From NCBI RefSeq assembly GCF_964340395.1, contig NC_135561.1, forward strand, positions 10,773,232 to 10,837,231: a stretch of DNA of 64,000 nucleotides, read 5' to 3'. The position numbers and the translations under genes are program-made. The DNA is from Glandiceps talaboti (lineage: Eukaryota > Hemichordata > Enteropneusta > Spengelidae). Below, piece after piece: positions 56,668-64,000 of the stretch. The notes under the pieces were generated by a model. It made no database searches and was not told the origin of the DNA. It worked only from the letters and a program-made list of their open reading frames with translations. Each line of letters opens with the position of its first letter. The stretch's first letter is position 1.

Positions 56668-57798
56668 GTAAGGTTCTGGCGTGGTCTGTCGCGTCATGCG
56701 TTTTCAATCATGTCGAATATCCCATCAGCTGGACATTTGATGCTAGTTTTCTGCACGGGCGATATTATCTCTTCTCGCTCTTCAAATGAAGCAGTAAGCA
56801 GTGCTTATGATGTCAATCATTTTGACTCACATCATGCATTTTGATTTGTTACGGAAAACGGCATAAAAATGAAGTTTATCTAACGAGAACGGTTCTTGTT
56901 TCGAAATTTTCATTAATTTTCCCAATATGGCGACTTTCATTGTTGTGTGTGATGTCGATGCATTTCAACCGGTTGGTTCATAATGTGTATATAAAATATG
57001 TAAGACCAGCAAATTATACCCTATACATAATAAGGTATGCTACGATTGCACGAAATAGTTAATGATACCAAGCGGTTAACTATAGAAACGAGGAGTTGCC
57101 GGTTATGTGCTCCTCTTGTCAACCTAACCTTGATGACAAGATGGTGCGGATCATTTTCACCATTCTATGAGAATGAGATGCTAATCCAACACAAACTTAT
57201 TGAAAATTGTGTTTATTTCCAAGTTTTAACAAATTAGCCGTAGTGAATATTCAACAGAGACAACTTACATTTGGATGTTGCATCTGTTGCTTATTATTAT
57301 CCCGACTATTCTGATGGCCAAGTTCTCAACCTCAAAATTTAGAAGATGTACTCAATTCAACAATTGAATATGAATTTTAAAAATCTGACACATTTATCAG
57401 AAATCGAAACAAGGACTTCAGTCTTCTACAGCAGGCAGGTTGCAGACTTGTGAATACAGTAACTCTGAGTTTCTAGACATTTTGGCATCAAATCCATTCG
57501 GTCCCAGACATCTTGGCACTGCTCTTCTAATCCCAAAACATTTTGGCACCAGTACCCAAGATGTTTCTTTTACTGTAAAATTATTTTTGCCAAATCATCT
57601 CAGGTGATGATGCCAAAATGATAATGGTAGCTGAAGTTACCAGGGTCTAATTGTTTCTGTGCCGTGGAACTTACCATTCCCCATGTTCCTTAATATGCAT
57701 CACACATGATACTAGTAAATGAATGCCAACTTCAGTTTTGATTCAATGAAATAGCCATCAAGATTGACCATAAAAACAGACAACGTAATTTTGATATA

Positions 57799-57839
<41 letters not shown>

Positions 57840-59241
57840 TGTATGTATGTATGTATGTATGTATGTATGTGTGTGTGTGCAAGCACGTGTGTGTGTGTGT
57901 GTGTGTGTACATGTATGTGTAAGAATGGTCTTGTAAGTACAAATGTAGGATAGCTTGCCCTCATAATGATTTTCATAATATATGAGTTTACCCATGAATC
58001 TCATGTAATCTTAATTTATTTTAGTATTAGAGATTATGTTACCACTACCTCACAAATTTAAAGTAGTGAACCCTGATAAGGAAAAAAAGGAACTCAGGTA
58101 CCAGCTTTTACCTTCTTAGCACTTTCTGCCTTTGACAAAGAAAACTGATTATGAATTCAATGTGCCCTCTAATAATAGCCAAATTTTGTTGTTGTGAGTC
58201 AAAATGATAAAAAATGGCATTTCTTGTGAGTCACCACACAGTAAGAGATAGGGGCACACCAAATTTTGGTGCGGGGCACACCAAATTTTGGTGCGTCACC
58301 AGATATTGTGTGCGTCACTGGCATGTCAAATTTGCTTAGAGGACACACTGATTATGATCTCTTTTGGCATTTTGGGGCACATACTGTACTACAGTTTAAT
58401 GCAAATGTGGCAGTAGGAATTCAAGTTCAAGTTCAGACGAGCAATGCAGTGGATTTGTTTTGTCTGCTAAAATGTTGAGACATGTTATTCAAATTCTTTG
58501 GTCTGTTAGACCAAGGCCATTAGATTTTAGTCCATGTACTTAGTAGATTATCATGGCTGTATTAATTACTCTTTGATAAATCAACCTGTGTTTTGACAAA
58601 ATTGAAACAGGAACTACATTTTTTTTATAAATTGTCAACTATGTGAGTTACATTTTTTGTATCAGCCACCCCCTTCCCTGGCAACCAAAGTGGCAGACCA
58701 GAACAGGAGTTTGGTTAAAGTGTATATAGTATATATTAGTTGTGTATATGTGTATATTCCTTTCCAAATTTATTTGTAATGGGTATTTATATATATTTGT
58801 GTATGTCATATTTTGAAATTTAATCTGTATGTACATTTGTAGAAAGTCTGAAGCTACAGCCATATAACCCAGTTGAGGGTCAATTTTAACTTCACTAACA
58901 CTGTAACAGGACTGAGGTTTACTTACCAGCTGGGTAGAGACGAGAGCAATGAGTATGAATGTATGTGTGTGAGTGTTTGATTTTAGGTGCATGTATGTAA
59001 CAGTGTACACAAACAAATACATGTATGTGTGTGTATCTGCGTGCATGCACGTACATGTACGCACATACATATGTACATACATACACACGTATATATGTAA
59101 TTTATGTATGTATGTATGTATGTATGTATGTATGTATGTATGTATGTATGTATGTATGTATGTATGTATGTATGTATGTATGTATGTATGTATGTATGTA
59201 TGTATGTATGTATGTATGTATGTATGTATGTATCCATACAT

Positions 59242-59288
<47 letters not shown>

Positions 59289-62200
59289 TTGGTATATATG
59301 TTTTATAGTATACATGTACATTTGTATACATTTTGTGTGTTTAAATTATGATGATCTTTTTGGGTGGTTTTTTCAGTAATAGTTCATAATAGTTTAATAG
59401 TGGGTCCAGACATGTGCTGTACATTTATGGTAGATGATGTACAAATGTAAGTGTATAGAATGGTGTGTAACCAATCAAAAACTAAACTGTTTCCTTACAT
59501 TTTTTTTGGTATCATAGACTCCGAGAGGTTGCTGACAAGATTAACAGACAGGGTGTGGCAAGGTAAGAATGCCGAGTCACAGAAGTGAAACATATACTCT
59601 GACATGTTTTGTGTGGTGACTGAAACTTGTTTTAATTAGGTTTTGTTCGAATTTGTATATGAGGGACTAGTAATGTGAAGTCAAGTGATTAATCTGCCCT
59701 TTTTTGTTAAAATGTCACTTTAAATGTGTGGGTGTAGCATATGTTGGCAAGACAAAGCCTCTGGACAACTGTTGATTCATTATATCACATTCCTGTGCCC
59801 TTTTCAAACTCTCAACCCTCTCCATGAGTTGCAGTTTTTGCATGGATCCTATCACCCAAAAACTGCAAGGTTCTACATCTTGTATTAGTCTAGGGGCTAT
59901 CTGTGGCCTCCAATCTCAAGATTTCTATTCACCTGGTCTAGGTCAACAAGAAATCATGAACCAAAAGTTGTTTATGCAAATGAGTAATCCCCCACCTGTT
60001 AGAATGATGTGTACATAGCATCCTGATAAGACAAATATACTGATTTCGACATTATGTACGTACCTGCTCACAATAAATGCTAACTTTTTATTGAGCAGAA
60101 TTCTGTGATTGATTAACAAGACATAATGTTTTACTGTGTGGGTAGTTTTGTTTGAATTAAACATTTCATCTCAGCGCCTCATTGTGCTAGACATGAAAAC
60201 AGATTCAAAACCACAGCTAGCCTCTAGACTACACTTGTATGTATAGAGTGAAATTGTTGATGTGTGTTCACTTCAAATTTTGTCACAGTGTGGAATTAAT
60301 TGTAAGTGTCTTGTGTTGTCATTTTCACAGTACTTCACTTCCTGCACTAAAGAGTCAAGCCATCAAGGAAATCGCTGTCGGTCCAAACCATGTAGCTTTT
60401 CTTCTTGAGGTAAGTTACAAATATCCACTGTTTTCAGTTATGTGTATATTTGTTGAAGGCTCATGGTTCAATCCAAGGTTCTTGAATTTGTTGCTGTGTC
60501 TTGTCACTGGAACCATACAGCTTAGATGTGACCATTCATTTGTACAGGACCGGTGTTTGTTATAGCTCTGCCAGACAGCTGTGTTTCTCAACCCAGTGTG
60601 AATTCTTATCCGACATGGCCCCTTTAAATCAGTGTGATCATAAAGGAGGACAAATAAATGTTATAACAGGAATACATACAGACCAGCAACAGTGTTTTTG
60701 CTAAGGGTGGTGGTATGTAGGTAAAATCTACCACAGTTCCCAAGTTGTTTTACCAAGTTACCAAACAGTTATGGCAGATTCTATTAGAAACGACCACTTT
60801 ATCCTTTTCCTTATATCTTTCACTCTGGGGTTCGCCAACATTAGCACAAACACGGAGCAAAAAGTGTTAACATCGATTAATGATTCCTATTGTCATGTAT
60901 TTTCAGGATGGTCGTATTTGTAGAGTCAGCTATGCTATTAGTGTAGAAAAGTTGGATCTGACAAAGGCAGAAGTCAATAAAGGGTGAGTATAAAACATTA
61001 CATGTACTATGGAGGGGGCAAGTTTAAAACATCATGGGTATTGACGGTGATGATCAGATGTATAGGGTTCTAAGTAATGACTTTTTTAAGTTCTACTCGT
61101 CTCAAACAAGTGTAGTGATTTGAAACCTTGGGCCATTGGTTTTAAAAAGTACTTGTTCCAAGGGACAAGTAGAATTTCTCATAGTTACCAATCAGAGATC
61201 GCTGTATAATATGGTGGATGGTTCTGGCTCCATTCACTTCTGAAGATAGAGGCAAAACATTTCATTATCTGCCAAAAACTTTCAAAGTGATATTTTTTTA
61301 AATGTAAATAAGTGAAGTGATTTGAAGCCTTGGGCCAGTGGTTTTAAAAGTACTTGTTTCATGGGACAAGTAGCATTTCTCCTGATTATTAAACAGAGAT
61401 TAGGCCATTGGCTATATAATGTATTTAATGGATCTGGCTCCATCCACTACTCCTCAAGAATAGCTGCAACTTTTGTTTATCTGCCAAAACTTTCAAAGTG
61501 ATATTTTTTTAGATGTAAATAAATTTGTGTGTGTGTGTGGGGGGGGGGGGGGGAATTGATTGCCCAATCTTGACTGATTTATGAAAAAAAAGTACATAGT
61601 AAGCGTTTAATCAAACAAAATTGTGTTTGTTTATGATGTTGTGTTTTTTTCTTATTTATTTCAGTTCAAAAGGCAAAGGTCCCAATGCTAGTCGTGTACT
61701 ATGGCGGTCAAGTTCTAGAAGTGGTGAAAGTCCATGGCTGTTACTTGGATCAGAAGGGTCTGGAAATTTAGGTTCTACTCTAGGGTAAGTAACAAGTAGT
61801 ATACAGTTTGGTAATGCTTTGTGTTGTATTATGTCCAATATTAATGTTATGCCTATAACATGATGATACCACTCGTTGCATGTTAGCATTCGCTGGCTGT
61901 GATACAGCCATACAGAAACTAGTAAGAAACTGCACATTTTACACTTCAAGATACAGGTTAGTGTGTGGGAACCCTTGTGTAACTAGTCATGATCATGATC
62001 ACAGTTTTGTGCTACATGTTATCTAACTGAAGTATACTATTTAATGTACTACAACAAGATGCAGACACGTGGGTGCCAACATTTTGATGTCTATGTGGGT
62101 ATGTTAGCTTGTTAGCTCATTTCATGTAGACAAAATGTCACAAAAAGCCAGTCTTAAAGTATGGCCTGTGCAGTTTCTTAATGGTTTTCTATGTTCTTGT

Positions 62201-63994
62201 ATCAAAGCCAGTGAACACTAACATGAAATGGGCAGTAATTGAACCTATTGTTGGTTTGTATTGCTTTGTAATGTATTACCGTAAAAGCAGAACAAAGCTC
62301 AATTATCAATTTATGTTACAAGGTCCTACGAAAACATGTATTTTTGAAAAGTATACAGAGAAATAAAACAGTAGATTTGTTTGAAACTGGTACTAGATAT
62401 GTTTTGTGTATGCAAATACTGAATACTCCATTTATCTGTATATGTTAATAGGCGATGGGGTTCAGGCAGTGGAGCATGTACATCTCGTACCAATGCCAGC
62501 AGCTCAAGGACGCCAGCACGGAACAGAGGTCGCGTGGTGCGAGCACAGACCAGAGGGCGTGGTGGTGTGATAGTGGGAACCAGACCTCCAGTACATGCAG
62601 CAGCTGTACCTGAGGAACTAGTAGCCCAAGCACAGAGTGTGTTACAGGGAAAGAGTCGAGCTGCTATAATCAGAGAATTACAGAGAACTGTGAGTACATT
62701 AATCTCTTTGTCTCAGAACTTTTTGATAGATACATCATCAGAATTTACGAAGAACAAGTTGATGAGTTTATTTGTCTGCATTGGGTTTCTAGGATCTAAG
62801 ATGCTATTATCACATACCCTGACCTGACTGAAGTCAAGGTTTGTATATTAAATATTTGGTAGTGATTGCATAGGAAGTGTGCAGACCAATCGTAGTAACA
62901 CAAGTACTGTTTTTTTTTTGTCATCAGAATCTAGACGTCAACATGGCAGTCAATAACTTGTTGAACAGAGATGATGAGGACGGTGATAATGATGATGAAA
63001 ATGAAAGTTACATGTCTGGAGGAGGTAGGACAAAATAAATTTTATTGAAAATCTACCAAGTTTGGTAATGACTTAATAAGAAATTATAGTTACATGTACT
63101 TTCCAAATCTGTTTGGAGTAAAATTGTCCCGAAAATCTAACCAAGATGTAAAAATTTGGGTCATGCAGTTTGTGTATCATCTTTAAATTTAAACATTTCT
63201 GTTCTTCATCACTAGAGGGTGCACTGTACTACTCCAGTAATGTGTTTTTGTTTTTGAACGTTAGTAATGAATACTTTTTTTCGTACTAGATGATTTGATG
63301 TCCCTGTTAGATGCTGGCATTCATAATGACCATCCCAGCGTTATCATAGATGCAGATGCTATGTTCTCAGAAGATATGTTTGTCTATGGTTCCAGGAACA
63401 GGCCAAGTAGCAGGGGTGCTCTTGGAAGATCTGGTGAGCCTTATTGTTACCTATTGAGATAAGGGGTCCATACTGATTATACTCATTGTGTCATAGATAG
63501 GGGTCCCTGGCTATGTGGTGATTGAAAGCAGGAAATGTCTCTACAATTAATATCATGAAACTTGAAACAATATATCCTCCAACTAACTCAAAATTGAGTG
63601 TTTGGTCAGTTTAAAGTGAAGTTTCATTGGAATTTGAGAGATTTTCTGTGTCAATCTGTGAATTTATCTTAATTGTTAGTGACTGCAGATAATTTCTAGT
63701 AGTTATGATGAGGGCCTTGTTGTATTCCTCAATAAGTTGTAATGGAACTGCTGTCAAGCAGTGCCAATTCTGCTCTTGTCTACAGAGAGAGACCGAGATT
63801 CCAATGAGAGGGACCGTGATCCAGTATTTCGTGTACGTGATCGCCGTTGGTTGGATGCTGGTCTACGTGATGGAACTCCTGGTGGCAGCAAAGCAGCCGG
63901 ACAAGACGGAGCCAGTTCAGATGCCAAGAAGTCATCCCAACCAACTCCAAACCCTTTGCAATTAGGAGAAGATGTAGAATGGTGGCCAGATAAG
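56606..63994 (+). CDS. UBR5: UBR5 E3 ubiquitin ligase, N-terminal 357 codons (continues beyond window)
   Basis: UBR5 is a very large (about 2,800 residues in human) nuclear/cytoplasmic HECT-type E3 ligase that extends and branches K48 ubiquitin chains and recognises N-degrons through a UBR box. Exons in window: 56606-56667, 59518-59562, 60331-60409, 60907-60983, 61665-61784, 62452-62689, 62928-63024, 63290-63433, 63786-63994; all phases agree. The start [20 protein letters not shown] is nearly identical to human. Visible: first propeller strands [20 protein letters not shown]; Arg/Gly-rich linker; UBA domain about 180-222 ([19 protein letters not shown] then [14 protein letters not shown]); acidic stretch; [17 protein letters not shown]-rich segment; [11 protein letters not shown] resuming the propeller. 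UBR box, PABC-like and HECT domains must lie to the right. Confidence 0.97.
57801..57912. repeat. (TG)n-(TATG)n-(TG)n microsatellite
   Basis: In UBR5 intron 1; produces His/Thr frames on the minus strand. Confidence 0.95.
58250..58296. repeat. duplicated near-palindrome CACCAAATTTTGGTG
   Basis: Two units of GGGGCACACCAAATTTTGGT in tandem in UBR5 intron 1. Confidence 0.8.
59104..59286. repeat. (TATG)n-(TG)n microsatellite
   Basis: About 32 TATG units then about 19 TG units, in UBR5 intron 1. Long Tyr/Val/Cys/Met and Thr/Tyr/Ile/His frames on both strands are artefacts. Confidence 0.97.
59518..59562 (+). CDS. UBR5: UBR5 exon 2 (45 bp)
   Basis: Acceptor TTTTTTTGGTATCATAG, donor GTAAGA. It encodes [14 protein letters not shown], matching human LREVSEKLNK. 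Confidence 0.92.
60331..60409 (+). CDS. UBR5: UBR5 exon 3
   Basis: Acceptor ATTTTCACAG, donor GTAAGT. It encodes [18 protein letters not shown]. Confidence 0.95.
60907..60983 (+). CDS. UBR5: UBR5 exon 4
   Basis: Acceptor ATTTTCAG, donor GTGAGT. It encodes [20 protein letters not shown]. Confidence 0.94.
61110..61522 (+). repeat. direct repeat of about 205 bp, two units, in UBR5 intron 4
   Basis: Units near 61110 and 61316 share GTGATTTGAARCCTTGGGCC, GTACTTGTT-C--GGGACAAGTAG, TGGCTCCATYCACT and CTTTCAAAGTGATATTTTTT. Confidence 0.85.
61665..61784 (+). CDS. UBR5: UBR5 exon 5
   Basis: Acceptor TTATTTCAG, donor GTAAGT. It encodes a Ser/Gly-rich stretch with [20 protein letters not shown], aligned to human SDSPWFLSGSETLG. 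Confidence 0.94.
62452..62689 (+). CDS. UBR5: UBR5 exon 6: RG-rich linker and UBA start
   Basis: Acceptor GTTAATAG (short pyrimidine tract), donor GTGAGT. It encodes [16 protein letters not shown] and the first two UBA helices. Confidence 0.94.
62928..63024 (+). CDS. UBR5: UBR5 exon 7: UBA end and acidic run
   Basis: Acceptor TTTTTTTTTGTCATCAG, donor GTAGGA. It encodes [20 protein letters not shown], almost identical to human. Confidence 0.95.
63290..63433 (+). CDS. UBR5: UBR5 exon 8
   Basis: Acceptor TTTTTCGTACTAG, donor GTGAGC. It encodes [14 protein letters not shown] and [16 protein letters not shown]. Confidence 0.95.
63786..63994 (+). CDS. UBR5: UBR5 exon 9 (last in window)
   Basis: Acceptor CTTGTCTACAG, donor GTAAAC at the window edge. 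It encodes [29 protein letters not shown], a Ser/Pro linker and [13 protein letters not shown]. Confidence 0.94.
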
Positions 63995-64000
63995 GTAAAC

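Noticed and set aside
58648-59331. 227-codon minus-strand open frame
   Set aside because: Most of it is the (TATG)n/(TG)n microsatellite read as Thr-Tyr-Ile-His; the rest is UBR5 intron 1 without homology.

Overview
This window is nuclear DNA of an animal, most likely a marine invertebrate bilaterian. It is AT-rich and gene-poor. Genes are split into short exons with GT-AG introns, and introns and intergenic DNA are full of minisatellites, microsatellites, small inverted-repeat (MITE-like) elements, tRNA-derived SINE-like sequence and degraded LINE pieces. Nothing bacterial, viral or CRISPR-like is visible. The exact phylum cannot be fixed from the sequence alone.

Three protein-coding genes can be reconstructed exon by exon, with every splice phase checked. 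(1) A plus-strand zinc transporter of the SLC30A2/3/4/8 (ZnT) clade, about 19458-31529: seven clear exons plus a candidate first exon, about 390 residues, with the HxxxD pairs of TM2 and TM5, a His-rich loop, an N-terminal HCH motif and a C-terminal CxxC. (2) A minus-strand ALDH8A1 orthologue (2-aminomuconic semialdehyde dehydrogenase, kynurenine pathway), 50560 down to 40812: nine exons, about 485 residues, with a one-base insertion in the last exon that breaks the frame as written. (3) The first nine coding exons (357 codons) of UBR5, a giant HECT/N-degron E3 ubiquitin ligase, plus strand from 56606, running off the right edge. The zinc transporter and ALDH8A1 are convergent; ALDH8A1 and UBR5 are divergent, head to head, about 6 kb apart. 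The three genes share no pathway; they are simply neighbours. A possible isolated signal-peptide exon lies on the minus strand at 12590-12750.

Layout: 1-19.4 kb has no confident gene and holds MITEs and degenerate tandem arrays; 19.5-32.2 kb is the zinc transporter with repeat-rich introns; 32.2-40.7 kb is intergenic, with a MITE, a LINE endonuclease scrap, minisatellites and a large 33-bp minisatellite; 40.8-50.6 kb is ALDH8A1; 50.6-56.5 kb is intergenic, with a local duplication, a LINE 3' end and a foldback element with target-site duplication; 56.5-64 kb is the 5' part of UBR5.

The most unusual pattern is that three exon boundaries in two genes (ZnT exons 5 and 6, ALDH8A1 exon 4) are each the first unit of a tandem repeat running into the adjacent intron, with periods of 66, 35 and 91 bp. 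This produces rows of decoy splice donors or acceptors carrying exon-derived sequence. I see no new multi-gene system; the novelty here is in repeat and splice-site architecture, several small-element families and the ALDH8A1 frameshift.
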